Assembly (NCBI GenBank): GCA_034401135.1
Contig: JAWZSP010000004.1
Coordinates: forward strand, 4,092,001-4,156,000
DNA: 64,000 nt
Reading direction: 5' to 3'
From: Volutella citrinella
Taxonomy: Eukaryota > Ascomycota > Sordariomycetes > Hypocreales > Nectriaceae
Positions within the stretch are counted from its first letter, which is position 1. Each line of letters opens with the position of its first letter. The notes under the pieces were generated by a model. It ran no database searches and was not told where the DNA came from. It saw nothing but the letters and a program-made list of their open reading frames with translations. The translations under genes and the position numbers were made by a program. This document shows positions 48,184 to 59,688 of the stretch, piece by piece.

Positions 48184-50580
48184 ATGGCCGATCTTCGAAT
48201 TCTGCTCATCGGCAACGGTGGCCGTGAGCACGCCCTGGCCTGGAAGCTGAGCCAGTCCTCGCGTGTCCAGCAGATTTTTGCTGCGCCCGGCAACGGCGGC
48301 ACTGCTGCCTGCCCCAAGGTTGTCAACGTCGCCAGCGTCAAGGCCGACGACTTCCCCGGCCTCGTCAAGTTCGCACAGGAGAATGGCGTCAACCTCGTCG
48401 TTCCCGGCCCCGAGGCCCCCCTCGTCGATGGCGTCGAGGGCTACTTCCGACAAGTTGGCATCCCTTGCTTCGGCCCCTCCAAGGAGGCGGCGCGCCTCGA
48501 GGGCAGCAAGACCTACTCTAAGGATTTCATGAAGAAGTACAACATCCCCACGGCTATCTACGAGAACTTCTCCGACTACGACAAAGCCGTTGCCTACATC
48601 GACAGCATCTCTCACGACGTCGTCATCAAGGCCACCGGCCTTGCTGCCGGCAAGGGTGTTATTCTGCCCCAGACCAAGGATGAGGCCAAGGAGGCTCTCA
48701 AGCAGATCATGGTGGACAAGGAGTTTGGCGATGCCGGCAGCGAAGTTGTCATTGAGGAGCTTCTGCTCGGCGACGAGCTTAGCGTCCTCACCTTTTGCGA
48801 CGGCTACGCCATGCGATCTCTTCCCCTCGCGCAGGACCACAAGCGAATCTTCGACGGCGACCAGGGCCCCAACACTGGTGGAATGGGTTGCTACGCCCCA
48901 ACCAACATTACCACCAAAGAGTTGGTCGAGCAAATTGACCGTGAGATTCTCGAGCCCACCTTTGCTGGTATGCGACGGGAGCAGCAGCCCTTCCGCGGCG
49001 TGCTCTTCACGGGCCTCATGATCACCAAGGACGGCCCCAAGGTCCTGGAGTACAACGTCCGCTTTGGCGACCCCGAGACCCAGACTGTTCTCCCTCTGCT
49101 GTCAGCCGAGACCGATCTCGCCGAGGTTATGCTTGCCTGCGCCAACGGGTACCTTGATAACTGCACTCTGACCATTGAGAACAAGTTCAGCGCCACTGTT
49201 GTCCTTGCGTCTGGAGGGTACCCCGGCTCTTATGCCAAGGGTACTCCGATGACTGTTCAGGCCCCTCCCGCTGGTTCGACCATCTTCCACGCCGGCACCA
49301 CTCTCGAAGGCGACAACCTCAAGACATCCGGTGGCCGTGTCATTGCTATCAACGCCGTCGGTGAGTCACTCCGTGCTGCCGTAGACGCTGCCTACGCCGC
49401 TCTCGATGCAAAGGTCATTGAGTTTGAGGGCATGTTCTACCGAAAGGACATTGCCCACCGTGCTTTCCGCTCCACGACCAAGGAGTCCATGACTTACGCC
49501 CAGGCGGGTGTGGACATCCAGGCCGGCAACGACTTTGTGGAGAAGATCAAGAAGGCTGTCGCCAGCACCGCGCGACCTGGTGCTGATGCAGAGATCGGCG
49601 GCTTCGGCGGCGAGGTCGACCTGTCCCAGTGCGGCTACCCCAACGCTCCCATCATTGTGGGCGCCATTGACGGTGTTGGCACCAAGTTGATGATTGCCCA
49701 GTCAATGAAGAAGCACGACACCGTCGGCATTGACTTGGTTGCCATGAACGTTAACGATCTTGTCGTGCAGGGTGCTACCCCTGTCATGTTCCTTGACTAC
49801 TACGGCTGCAGCAAGCTTGATCTCGCCAACGCCGCTGACTTTGTCCAGGGTGTTGCTGATGGATGTCGCCAAGCCGGCTGTGCCCTGGTTGGTGGCGAGA
49901 CTGCTGAGATGCCCGGCATGTACCAGGGCGATGACTACGATGCCGCTGGCTGTGCTGTCGGCACCGTCACCAACGCAAACAAGCTTCCCCGCAAGGAGTC
50001 CATGGTGGAAGGCGACGTGCTGCTGGGTCTGGGATCCGTCGGTGTGCATTCCAATGGCTTCTCACTAGTCCGTAGGATTGTGCAGAGCGCCGGCCTGGAC
50101 TACAATGCGCCATGTCCGTGGGATCAGTCCAAGACTGTGGGCGAGTCACTGCTCACACCTACGCGCATCTACGTCAAAAGCCTCCTGCCTGTGCTGGAGA
50201 GCATCAAGGGTCTGGCTCACATCACTGGCGGCGGCCTCCTGGAGAATGTGCCCCGCATGCTGCCTGCGGAGCTGGCGGCCGAGATCGACTTCGGATCATG
50301 GGACATCCTACCCGTCTTCAAGTGGCTCCAGACGGCAGGCAACGTCAAGCCGTCGGAGATGTGCCGCACATTTAACGCGGGCATCGGCATGGTGGTGGCC
50401 GTGGAGGCCAGCAAGGCGGACGCCGTTGCGCAAGCGCTGGGCGCCACAGAGAGCGTGTACCGCATTGGGCGACTGACGAAGCGCGAGCAGGGCGGAGAGG
50501 GATGCGTCATCCGCAACATCGACTCGTGGAGCACCGAAATGAGCCTGCTAGGCAAGCGCAAGGCCGATATGGCATCTTGA
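48184..50580 (+). CDS. ade5,7: Bifunctional GAR synthetase / AIR synthetase (Ade5,7)
   Basis: Catalyses steps 2 and 5 of purine synthesis: phosphoribosylamine to GAR, and FGAM to AIR. It is one uninterrupted exon of 798 residues, the standard length of the fungal fusion. The PurD half (about 1-425) begins [19 protein letters not shown] and contains [13 protein letters not shown], the ATP-grasp core, [14 protein letters not shown] and VRFGDPETQ. The PurM half (about 430-798) begins [16 protein letters not shown] and contains [34 protein letters not shown] and [14 protein letters not shown]. The start ATG 48184 puts the Rossmann strand at the N-terminus; upstream in-frame codons contain no ATG. 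No intron is seen in 2.4 kb, unlike most genes here. Confidence 0.97.
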   Translation: MADLRILLIGNGGREHALAWKLSQSSRVQQIFAAPGNGGTAACPKVVNVASVKADDFPGLVKFAQENGVNLVVPGPEAPLVDGVEGYFRQVGIPCFGPSKEAARLEGSKTYSKDFMKKYNIPTAIYENFSDYDKAVAYIDSISHDVVIKATGLAAGKGVILPQTKDEAKEALKQIMVDKEFGDAGSEVVIEELLLGDELSVLTFCDGYAMRSLPLAQDHKRIFDGDQGPNTGGMGCYAPTNITTKELVEQIDREILEPTFAGMRREQQPFRGVLFTGLMITKDGPKVLEYNVRFGDPETQTVLPLLSAETDLAEVMLACANGYLDNCTLTIENKFSATVVLASGGYPGSYAKGTPMTVQAPPAGSTIFHAGTTLEGDNLKTSGGRVIAINAVGESLRAAVDAAYAALDAKVIEFEGMFYRKDIAHRAFRSTTKESMTYAQAGVDIQAGNDFVEKIKKAVASTARPGADAEIGGFGGEVDLSQCGYPNAPIIVGAIDGVGTKLMIAQSMKKHDTVGIDLVAMNVNDLVVQGATPVMFLDYYGCSKLDLANAADFVQGVADGCRQAGCALVGGETAEMPGMYQGDDYDAAGCAVGTVTNANKLPRKESMVEGDVLLGLGSVGVHSNGFSLVRRIVQSAGLDYNAPCPWDQSKTVGESLLTPTRIYVKSLLPVLESIKGLAHITGGGLLENVPRMLPAELAAEIDFGSWDILPVFKWLQTAGNVKPSEMCRTFNAGIGMVVAVEASKADAVAQALGATESVYRIGRLTKREQGGEGCVIRNIDSWSTEMSLLGKRKADMAS

Positions 50581-51342
50581 GGGAACGGGAATGCGTGCGA
50601 GACATTGAATAGAGCAGCCAAAACTAAAAGAGAGAAAATTTTAAGCTTTTGACCTTGATGGGGTGTGCTGGGCTGATCGTGAATCTCGGAGAATGAGAGG
50701 TGACCATGCTGTGTGATCTGTGATCTGGTGGCCCCTCCGCTCAGCCTGGCCTCGAATGTTTGCCCACACCTAATTACTGGGTACGGCACTCCCGATGGGA
50801 CCCCGCTGAAACAAACCCGCCTTAGGCGCGCGGGCGGCCTGCAGTGCTGGGCTGGCCTGCCAGGTGCCCGCCAGATGTCCGCTAATGGACGCCCTGCAGG
50901 CTCTCCAGCCCCCAATCAGCCCAAGCTGCCGCTGCCCCATGCGCACGCACCCGGGCAGCTCCCCAGCGGTCCCAGCGTCATACCCGGCTGGCCTGTCGTC
51001 TTTCAGGTCCTCGCTCAGGTCGTCTCGTCTTCAGGCGGCCCCTCCGCTTGGATTCTCTTCCTCCCTCCTCCACACCCATCCTCCTCACTTCCACAACACC
51101 ATGATTGCGCCAGGCCACTTGATCCTCCGACCAGCTGCCTCTCTCGCCATCGTAACAATTCTCTACGACTCGTCAACAACCAAAGACCACCCGCCCGGCT
51201 CATAACGCTTTCGCATCGCCCATCGCAGCGCAAAAAACCGCCCTACATTCCGCATCTGCTTGGAGTCAGCCCTTGCCGCCCAGCTCCCTCCTTCCACAGT
51301 CTCAGCCCTCCCTCATTCCTCAAATTCTGAATCCTCCTCATC
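50581..51342 (+). other. Intergenic region, ADE5,7 3' flank and promoter/leader of the EDC1-like gene
   Basis: 762 bp. The last 300 bases are CT-rich (for example 51055-51105), as expected of a leader. No gene is supported. Confidence 0.5.
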
Positions 51343-52512
51343 ATGAGTGAAACACCTTCGCAGCCACGGACAACACCCGCGCGCAAGCGCCAGGGTCGAG
51401 GCAACGGCCGCATCGCCGCTCATAAAGCCTACGCTTCGGAAAACGACGTTGCCACCATCGACTTCTCCCGCTACGAGCAGACCCCACGCACTCCGCAGAA
51501 GGCTGGAGGTGTCGACTCTCCCGGCCCCCATTCGAACCAGGCTGGCAACAGGCAGCGCAACAAGACCAACTCGCACAACAAGCAGCCCCGACAGAAGAAC
51601 GCTGCCAACTCACCCGAGGCTACGCGCCAGGGTCGGCATACGCCTCCCCACAACGCTTCTGCTATGAAGTCGAACAACATCCCGGCCTTTGCTGGAGCGA
51701 CTTTCCACGCGTCTCCTGCCCCGTCCGCCTTGCCTCTTCCTAGCTTCGCCGCCAAGCCGTCATCCGATTCCCCTAGCCTCAAGGCCGCCTCCCGCGAGGT
51801 TGTCCAGCAGCCTTCTCCTCCGACCGATGTCGACGCCCCAACCCCGTCGCATCCTGCGGCGATGCGCCCAGCCCAGGAATCACCTCTTGATTTCATGTTC
51901 CGCGCCCATCGCGAAGAAAAGGAGCGGCAGCGCGGCACTCCCGCCAGCACTAGGCCCATGACATCTGCCGCCGACTCTCCCTCCCGCTCTCCCTTCGACC
52001 CTAGCGGCTTGTCAAACCCTTCGAGCGTGCCCCAGGCTACCAGATCGGCGCCGAGGTATCAAACATCTGGCATCGGTAGCGCCGAGCTTGATGGTACACC
52101 CGGTCGGCCCATGGGCCCTGCCTTCTCGACTCCCTACCATGAGCGTATCAAGGCAGCACGATCCAACCCCGTGGGCCCGCCAGTCCAGCAACAGCAACAG
52201 GCACAATACCCTTCGGCCGGCGTCCCAGAGGATCCCACTGCGGCCTTGAAGAAATTCTTATTCGGTGGCGGCTCTCCTGCTGCTGCATCCAACCTGGGGC
52301 CCAATCCCAACGGGTACTCTTCCCCTCGTTCTTCTCAACCTTTCCCAACCGAACTTCCCAGCTCCCCGGTTCAGCCTCAGCCTGCCCCGACAATGAACAA
52401 CACCCACGGCGCACGACCCAACAACATCCAGGCCATGGAAGACGACCTTCGGCGTATTTTGAAGCTAGATCTAGCTACGGGACCTGCTACTGAGCGACGC
52501 CTCTTTTCTTAG
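51343..52512 (+). CDS. Edc1/PNRC-like mRNA decapping activator
   Basis: A 389-residue, single-exon, almost wholly disordered protein rich in Pro, Ser, Asn and Gln. The key block is FAGATFHASPAPSALPLPSF at 116-135. It matches the short motif shared by yeast Edc1/Edc2 and vertebrate PNRC2, in which a YAGxxF-type activation element is followed by a proline-rich stretch that binds the Dcp1 EVH1 groove. Phe replaces the usual Tyr. Other conserved-looking islands are SPLDFMFRAHREEKERQR, DPTAALKKFLFGG and the C-terminal MEDDLRRILKLDL; the last two resemble short helical leucine motifs used in decapping complexes (inference). The basic N-terminus (ARKRQGRGNGR) could bind RNA. The family assignment rests on the motif, so the exact function is inferred. 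Confidence 0.75.
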   Translation: MSETPSQPRTTPARKRQGRGNGRIAAHKAYASENDVATIDFSRYEQTPRTPQKAGGVDSPGPHSNQAGNRQRNKTNSHNKQPRQKNAANSPEATRQGRHTPPHNASAMKSNNIPAFAGATFHASPAPSALPLPSFAAKPSSDSPSLKAASREVVQQPSPPTDVDAPTPSHPAAMRPAQESPLDFMFRAHREEKERQRGTPASTRPMTSAADSPSRSPFDPSGLSNPSSVPQATRSAPRYQTSGIGSAELDGTPGRPMGPAFSTPYHERIKAARSNPVGPPVQQQQQAQYPSAGVPEDPTAALKKFLFGGGSPAAASNLGPNPNGYSSPRSSQPFPTELPSSPVQPQPAPTMNNTHGARPNNIQAMEDDLRRILKLDLATGPATERRLFS

Positions 52513-53165
52513 ATTATTTGGTTGGGCGTTATGACTCAGGAACTTTGCATCCATCTCATCGACATTTCCGACTTGTCTGCCTATGGAAAAGGCCTCTGGC
52601 AGCAACAGAGTTTCGCGATGTTTGCGGCAACTTTCTTTTTACATGATGGCCTTGCAGGTGGCGCGTGTTTGTGGGCGCGCGTGAGCGCTTATGTGTGTGT
52701 GTGTGTGGACTGGCTGGCGTTTTAAAGGGTTAACGAGTATCAGGCTATTGGGTCAGACATGATTCAGCATACGGGGAGAGCCCGGGTGCCCACCATCTTC
52801 TTCTTGTCTGCCAGGCATTTTCGGGATTGGGAGGCGTCTTCTTGACCCCATTATTGATGCGTGTGCGGCTTGTACCAAGGCCACTATGTGCTTTGGACTG
52901 GTTTTTGATGATACCCAAGGTTTTTCTGAAATCCATACAAGAGCTGGCCAAGGTTGATGAGATGCTTCATCTACATGATAACAAATTATAACCATCTTGC
53001 ATTGCCAAGAGTAGCTATAATGGATCTCGCATAGTACAAAGACTATCTACTTGATGTGATTCACGCCTCCTCAGTGCCTGTTCCCATGCCTCCCGTGGCA
53101 GCTTATTTGCTGCACTCCCTTGTTGTGGTATGTATGTGAATGCAGCCGATGGCAAGCCTGGTTCA
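52513..53165. other. Convergent intergenic region, EDC1-like / flavoenzyme
   Basis: 653 bp of 3' flanks. It includes a (GT)7 run near 52693-52707. No gene is seen. Confidence 0.6.
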
Positions 53166-54954
53166 TCATTTGCTCGACCGCCTGCGCCGCCGCTTCTCCT
53201 CACTTTTGTACGAGAGGCCGTGTGAGAGCAGGAGATACTTGGAGAAGAAGTCCTCGGCAAAGTCATCAAACTTGACGTAGTCTGCGCCTAGGTGATATGC
53301 TGCGGCGATCCCGCTGACGCAGGCTAGCTCGTGCATGTTCTGTGCAAGTGTTAGCCAAAATGTCAATGATGCATCGTGCTGTCTCGGAATACACACCACC
53401 AATGTCCAAGACCCGGCAAACCACGTATTCTTTTTGCCGTTAAGAAACATCATCAGCGGCACGACACGCAGATAGTGCTGCCACCGATGGCCAAGCTGGT
53501 GCCACCAGTTTCGCTTGATGATTTTTGACTCGCTGATCTGGTCAATCGTCCAGAGGTGCTGCTGGTTCTTGTTCAAGAAAATGGTCTGGTACACCGGCTC
53601 GTAGGGGCCTCCGGATCCGAGGTTGGCGCTCTTCAGCTGATGCTGATAATTGCTGCAGTTGAAGGACATTTCAATCAACTTGGGGTCCTGCTGGTACGTG
53701 TAGGTGTAGTACATTGGGCGGAAGCCATCGGACGAGCCCTCGCCTTTGGAGAATGCGACCTGTCTCTTCTGAGCCTCAGTCTTTGGATCCGCACACAGCT
53801 CCGGCTTGAAGTGCGTCTCGTAGTGGGCCTCAAAGTACTTCCGGTCAGAGTGGGTGACGGTAATGTCGTCGTAAAATGAAGCGCCGCCGAGAACAAACTT
53901 CTCGCGCCATGTTGCCTCGGACCCAAGGAGGCGCAGAGCATCATCAGCCAAGACACAAAACACAATGTCATCGAAATCTTCTTCATTAGATTCATGGGTG
54001 CTGTTATTGGTCACGCGCAGCTTTACACGGGTCGAGTTGCGACTCAAGACTTGGTCGACCTGAGTCTCCGTCCGAATCTCAACACCTCTGGACTCTAGAT
54101 CCTCTCTCCATTTACCGTAAAACTCATGGAGATGGTCAAAGGTGACCATGGTCGGCAAATTTGGTAGCAGCGTCTCTGAATCATAGTCCCACAGCTTCAT
54201 GTTGGGGTCGTCAAAGAGACGCTCAACGATGGCAGATGGGACATTGGCTGTCTGGTTGCCAGTGCCAAGAAACAGGGCAATCAGCGGGTACACCATCTTG
54301 TCTCCAAAGTCTTTACTGAAGAAGAAGGCGCGTAACATGACCCTTATCGGGACGAGGCCCAGCACCGGCATGGTCCATTTGATGACTTTGAGAAACAGCC
54401 CGAACCGCTTGATATCGGAGGAGAACTGGCCGATCAGCTTGCTCGGGAAACAATTGGTCCAGAAGCCCTGCTCGTCCTTGCCGAAGGAGACTTGCAGTTG
54501 CACATCTTGCGGGGGATGTCCGTGCTGTTTGAAGAAGTTGAAAGTGTGTTTGAAGATCTGGTGCTATTGTGAGAAACGACTGTACGTACATCCGTCGTGC
54601 TCTCATGGGGGTGAGACGAACCGGAGACCCTCCCTGAACGCCGTTGTTCATCCATGCGGCGCCGTACTTGGCTTCATCCAAGGGAATGGACGTGGCTTGG
54701 CCGCCGACAACGTGGCTCTTTTCCAGGACGGTCACTCTGAATCTGTTGGGATGATTGGCGAGGGTGGCAGCGCATGACTAGAGAGCCAGTTAGTCCTGGG
54801 AACTGCATGGCATTGCCGACTTGCAGAATCAAAGCGCAAGCACAGGGTCAGGAGCAAGAGCAGGAGCAAGGAGAGGAGAGCTGGAGAGTACCATTCCTGC
54901 AGCGCCTCCACCGACTACAACGATGTGCTTCTTGGCGGCGTGCGGTGAGGGCAT
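53166..54954 (-). CDS. FAD-dependent amine-oxidase-like oxidoreductase, uncharacterised
   Basis: A flavoprotein of 517 residues. Exons: 54954-54892, 54777-54622, 54557-53397 and 53339-53166. The N-terminus IVVVGGGAAGMSCAATLA is the GxGxxG FAD-binding fold, followed by VTVLEKSHVVGGQATSIPL, where the acidic E binds the ribose and GG closes the motif. The YGAAWMNNGVQGGSPIF block places it with NAD(P)-binding Rossmann/amine-oxidase (PF01593-like) proteins. The C-terminus HELACVSGIAAAYHLGADY is the second flavin-contact region. The tail is basic (KSEEKRRRRRSSK). The substrate is unknown, and I do not recognise it as monoamine, polyamine or phytoene oxidase. Intron 2 was placed with a GTTCGT donor and CACCAG acceptor because this joins GGSP to IFKHTFNFF in frame. 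It is divergent from TDP1. Confidence 0.82.
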
Positions 54955-55652
54955 CCTGACCACTTGCCTCAGTCGCTGGCAGTCAGCCAGTCGAAACGTG
55001 CGTAACGGAGGCTTGGGCGGGGGGAAACAGCTGGCATATTGAGCAAGGATATGAATGCATCTCTTATTAAGGCTGTGTGTTTTTGCTTCGTGCACGTCAT
55101 GGATTTGGCCGCCCTTATGCAGCTAGCAGAGTGAAACAAAACCAATCAAGACACCTGGGGCGCGTCAATCTCGGCAGGTGGCGGGGTCGCATCTGCCACC
55201 ACTACCAGCACCTGGGCGGCGATGAATCTGCCCTTCATCTCGGCACCCAGAGAAGGACCCCTTGACCCCCAAGGCAGCCCGGGCAACCACCAGAGAGGCA
55301 TCAGAATCCAATCGGCACATTTCCAGGGCCTGCACGCGACATGGTGGTGCTGTGTCCACGGCACTTGCGCTACCCTGGACTGTCACTGTTGCAGCTGCTG
55401 AAGAGACCGACACGGTCGCACGTGATACCGCGTCGTTGCCAGAACAGGGGACTTGCAGCGTTTGAGGAACACGCCGACCATCTGCACAGCATCACCGGTA
55501 AGCCGCTTTGCTCTGAGATCACGCCAAGTCACCTCGCAGGTCTGATCCCTGCAGTGCCAGTGCCGGCGGCAGCTGGATCACCGCCCGCCGCAACGGAAAC
55601 ACCAGCATCAGCATTACCACAACCACTACCACTACGGATACCACTGGCAGCA
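54955..55652. promoter_or_regulatory. Divergent promoter region, flavoenzyme / TDP1
   Basis: 698 bp between the two chosen starts. The TDP1 frame is open upstream to 55341, but the extra 104 codons look unstructured and unfamiliar, so they were left as leader. No named element was recognised. Confidence 0.4.
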
Positions 55653-57897
55653 ATGGCGGGGTCGTACGCGGGCCTGGACGGCGACATGGATGAGGATGAG
55701 GCCCTCCGCTACGCCATTGAGCTCTCCCTACAGGACCAGCGCCAGGAAGCTGACCGAGACCATCAACCCGACTCAATGTCGCCGCCGCCACCACCATCAC
55801 CACCACCCCGTCAGCACCAGCTCAAGAAGGACCCATCACCCGAGACCAGCAACTCCGAGTCTGGATCCGGGGGCGGCGCCTCGCTGGGTCTGCTGGCACT
55901 GGATCGCAAGCAGATGGAACGGGAAAGGCTCCAGAGGTTAGCCAAGCGGCATAGGGAATCATCGGATGACGATGTCGTCGAAGTACCACCGCCAAAGAGG
56001 CAGGTACCTGCCCAGCCTTCGAGGTCCACCAGCGCACTACCGTTTCCTCGCGGTACGGTCAAGAGGACGTGGGCCCGCGGCTATCCCCGCACGCCAGACG
56101 ACATCAAGATAGAGGAAGTGCTGCAGAAGGACAAACTGCAGCTCGCAGTTCTCAGCTCCTTTCAGTGGAACGAGTCCTGGCTGCTCTCCAAGATAGACCT
56201 CAGCAGGACCAAGCTGCTACTGGTGGCTTTTGCTGCAGACGAAGTACAGGTAAGACGGCCTGACTTACCACTAGCCAAGCGGCTCCGCGATACCACGCCA
56301 AATGCTCACCTTATCCACATCGACAGAAAACCGCTATGCGGTCCAATGCGCCACCTGGCGTCAGGTTCTCCTTCCCGCCGATGAATGGGCCCGGGTCGAT
56401 GCATTCCAAGCTGCAGCTGCTCAAGTACCCCGACTACTTGCGGGTGGTGGTGCCGACTGGGAATCTCGTCTCATATGATTGGGGAGAGACGGGAGTCATG
56501 GAGAATGTCAGTTGCTAGCCGCAAACAGCTGTCAGACCACACCCCTCTCGAGTGGATGACTCGCTGACCATCATCCCAGATGCTCTTCTTGATCGACTTG
56601 CCCCTGCTATCTGATACGGATGCCCATGAACCCACCGAATTCAGCACCGAGCTTGCACGATTCGTCAAGGCAACGGGTGTGGATGAGAAATTGGTCTCCA
56701 GCTTATCCAAGTACGACTTCTCCCAGACCAAAGACATTCGGTTCGTATACACAATGTAAGTCAATGCCGCTGTTCGAGTGCCAAGGGCCTCCACATGCTG
56801 AAATTCAATTAGCCCAGGCGGCCATTTCGACGAGTCGCAGAAGAGAATCGGTGGGTGGTCAACTCTGCGCCGAACTTGTGTCACCACCACTACATGCTGA
56901 TGGTTGTTGCACTAGGATACTGCGGGCTAGGTGCGAGTGTGGCTTCACTTGGTCTTGCTACCCGGGACCCTATCGAGGTGGACCTAGTGGTGGGTGCCGT
57001 CTGCCCACTCCTCGACGAGTAAAAGTTCCCTTACTAACGGCCTTGGCTACTCCAGTCTGCTTCTCTGGGCTCACTCAACCATGACTTGGTCGGCGCCATA
57101 TACAACGCTTGTCGAGGTAACCCTCCGCGCCTCTGAGAGGTCTGGACTGCGGACGATGGTCGGAATCTGACACAGCAGCAGGTGACGATGGTATGGCGGA
57201 ATACGACGCCAGGCTCAACCGAAGAGGCAAGACCAAGCCGCCTAGCCCGTGGCCATCACTTGAGGATCATGTTCGCATCTACTTCCCCACGGATGAGACG
57301 GTAGCGGGGAGCAGAGGAGGCAGACCGGTACGTTCGTCTCCAGTTGACGCCGTCATGCAAAAATTGGGTCGCCGCACTATTGCTGACACGACGTCCCGAT
57401 GCAGGCTGCGGGCACGATCTGCGTACAATCCAAATGGTGGCGCTCACAGTCGTTCCCCACCGAGCTGGTGCGCGACTGTGTGAATAACAGAGCAGGCCTC
57501 TTGATGCATAGCAAACTGATATTCGTCCGAACAAAGCGCGAACAAAAGTCGGACGCGGGGAAGTGGCCGGCCTGGGCCTACGTTGGCAGCGCAAATCTTT
57601 CGGAGAGTGCTTGGTGAGACACGCATCGAACCCGGCATTGGGAATCGCCTTGGACTGGACAGTGATGCTGACGCTTGCGGGCACGACAGGGGACGCTTGG
57701 TCAAAGACCGCGCGACTGGCAAGCCCAAGATGAGCTGTCGCAATTGGGAGTGCGGTGTGGTGGTGCCGGTCTCGAAGGCGGGGCTCAGGAACGGAAGCGA
57801 CATGGAAATCTTTGAGGGCACAGTCCCGGTCCCGATGCGAATTCCAGGACGACGCTATCGACCAACTGAAGAGCCATGGTTCTATGCCGCAAGCTGA
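55653..57897 (+). CDS. tdp1: Tyrosyl-DNA phosphodiesterase 1
   Basis: Removes topoisomerase I peptides and other 3' adducts from DNA ends. Exons: 55653-56249, 56327-56506, 56580-56755, 56813-56850, 56916-56989, 57056-57116, 57182-57327, 57405-57613 and 57690-57897, giving 562 residues. Both catalytic HKN motifs are intact: H225/K227/N245 (MHSKLQLLKYP to PTGNL) and H459/K461/N488 (MHSKLIFV to GSANLSESAW). H225 would be the nucleophile and H459 the acid/base by family logic. Residues 12-28 (DEDEALRYAIELSLQDQ) form a ubiquitin-interacting motif. A Pro-rich, basic linker (about 40-140) with HRESSDDDVVEVPPPKR follows and could hold nuclear-import signals. Eight introns make it the most interrupted gene here. 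The start is the Met just before the UIM; upstream Mets are less likely. Confidence 0.93.
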
Positions 57898-57979
57898 GGG
57901 GTCAGACTATCTCGATTGTGGCGATGCCAAGATGGAGAAGAGCCGGAAGTTAATCTGCCACTCTGCTGATGCTCCGCAC

Positions 57980-58007
57980 TGTACCTACAGCTTAATGGGT
58001 AGGTACA
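57980..58007. repeat. 9-bp inverted repeat TGTACCTAC/GTAGGTACA
   Basis: Perfect arms at 57980-57988 and 57999-58007 with a 10-base spacer, 83 bp after the TDP1 stop. It could form a stable hairpin in the TDP1 3' UTR. Confidence 0.6.
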
Positions 58008-58634
58008 TTAGCACTGCCGACGTGGGGAACGCGCGAACGATGGGCTCGTGGACCAAGCCTGAGTGGTGCCGACCTCACCGAGGAGGGGGGCAGATGATCG
58101 TCGCCAATGAGGAGCCAGAATGAGCTCCGAACGAGACAGAAAAGAAAACATCCACAGTGTGTGGAGACCGACAGAAGCGAGCACAAGAGCCGCCTGCGAG
58201 GTAGCAAACAAAGCCGCAACGAGGGCATGCCTTTGTGAAGGAGAATGGAATCACTGAGCAGAAGGATGTGCGTCTGGCCCATAGAGGGAGGAGACATGTG
58301 GTTGAAACGCCTCACTCCCACACAGAGAAGCATCACCAGAATTGGCATTTTTTTGTGACATGTCCTTCTCTCGTCTGGCTGGAGCGTGCTGGGATTCCTC
58401 TACCCGTACCTACTACACGACGAGAAGTGTGTTGGTGGACTACAGTATGCAAGCGAGGGGTGATGGGGCGATGAGTGATGCGATGCTCATACCCAACCCA
58501 CACAATACCAGCTGGGCTGGGGGTCGTCGCTAGCATGTCGGTCGCGATAGCGGCAGTATCACATGCATGGCGGCAGGGCAGCATGAGAGGCACAGCAACT
58601 AGTATTCTTGCTAGTACGACCGTCAGAAGGACGT

Positions 58635-58670
58635 TTCCCCCCTCCCCTCCCCTCCCCTCCCCTTCCCCCC
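58635..58670. repeat. CCCCT pyrimidine repeat
   Basis: Tandem CCCCT units, all pyrimidine on the plus strand, about 36 bp. Confidence 0.8.
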
Positions 58671-59607
58671 AATCCAACCCAGCGAGGCCTAGCAAGGTCG
58701 AGCAAAGGCCCAAGGTTAATGCCGGAGCTCGATGCATGCACCCACCACTACCATTTCCCTGTTGACATGTCTTGCTCCCAGTAATTGTGACTGGCCCCGC
58801 AACAGGGCAAGAGGAGGAGAAAGTGGGAAGCTAACCCTACCTGGTGTTGCCGTCGGGCGCCTTGGGAGGGGCTTTGGGGCCATGGCGTCGCCTCTCTGGA
58901 ATGTGGCGCCAGCCAGGCCCTGACACGGGGTGTCAGTGTAGAATGCCAGTCCCAGCAACCCGATGATGCTCCGGGCCGCAATCAGAAAATCAGACCAGGT
59001 GGGCGTTTGTGGGCGACGGCCGCGGTTTGAGGACGAAGCACTAGCGATCCAAGAAGGACCGGGGCCACCACTCGACGTTCCCCGACAGTCGGGTCCATTT
59101 GGTCATACACCGGCGCCGGAGGAGTCCTGTCACAGCTGTCGAGAGGGCCCATCTGGCGGCCGAGAGACTGATGAAACTGGGCTGTAATAGGCGGGTGCCA
59201 GTGGTTGAACAAAGTGCCAGAACGAAAGCTCCGGTGTGGGGGATGCCGCTAACTCTCCGTGCGACTAGGTAATCAATACTGAATGGGAGACTCCATCAAA
59301 GCCCCATCTTTCCAGGCGGAGCTACCGGGAGGGGACGAACGATGGGAATCAAGAGCGGAGGAGGGAGGCGGAGGGACGAGGAGGGGAGTGACAGTGGCCA
59401 TTGGCGAGCGACGGGGCGAGAAGTGAGAGAGGAGAGAGGGAGGGATGGCGGAAAGGGGGGAGCATGATGGCGGACGCAGACTCGGACACCACTCAATTGG
59501 CGAGGAACCAGTAAGGCGAGGGGAGACGAGACGAAAATGGAGAAAGGGACGTTTGAGCGCACGTACTCACATGTGCACGCACCTTCGTCGTTTCTCTTGT
59601 TTCTCTC

Positions 59608-59646
59608 ATGGTCTATGGTCAATGGTCGATGGTCAATGGTCTATGG
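59608..59646. repeat. 7-bp minisatellite ATGGTCN
   Basis: Five and a half copies of ATGGTC followed by T, A, G, A, T in turn. Confidence 0.8.
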
Positions 59647-59660
59647 CCCTCAGTGGCCCC

Positions 59661-59688
59661 ACCGCCGCCGCCGCCGCCGCCGCCGACG
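59661..59688. repeat. (CCG)n microsatellite
   Basis: About eight CCG/GCC units, just after the 7-bp minisatellite. Confidence 0.8.
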
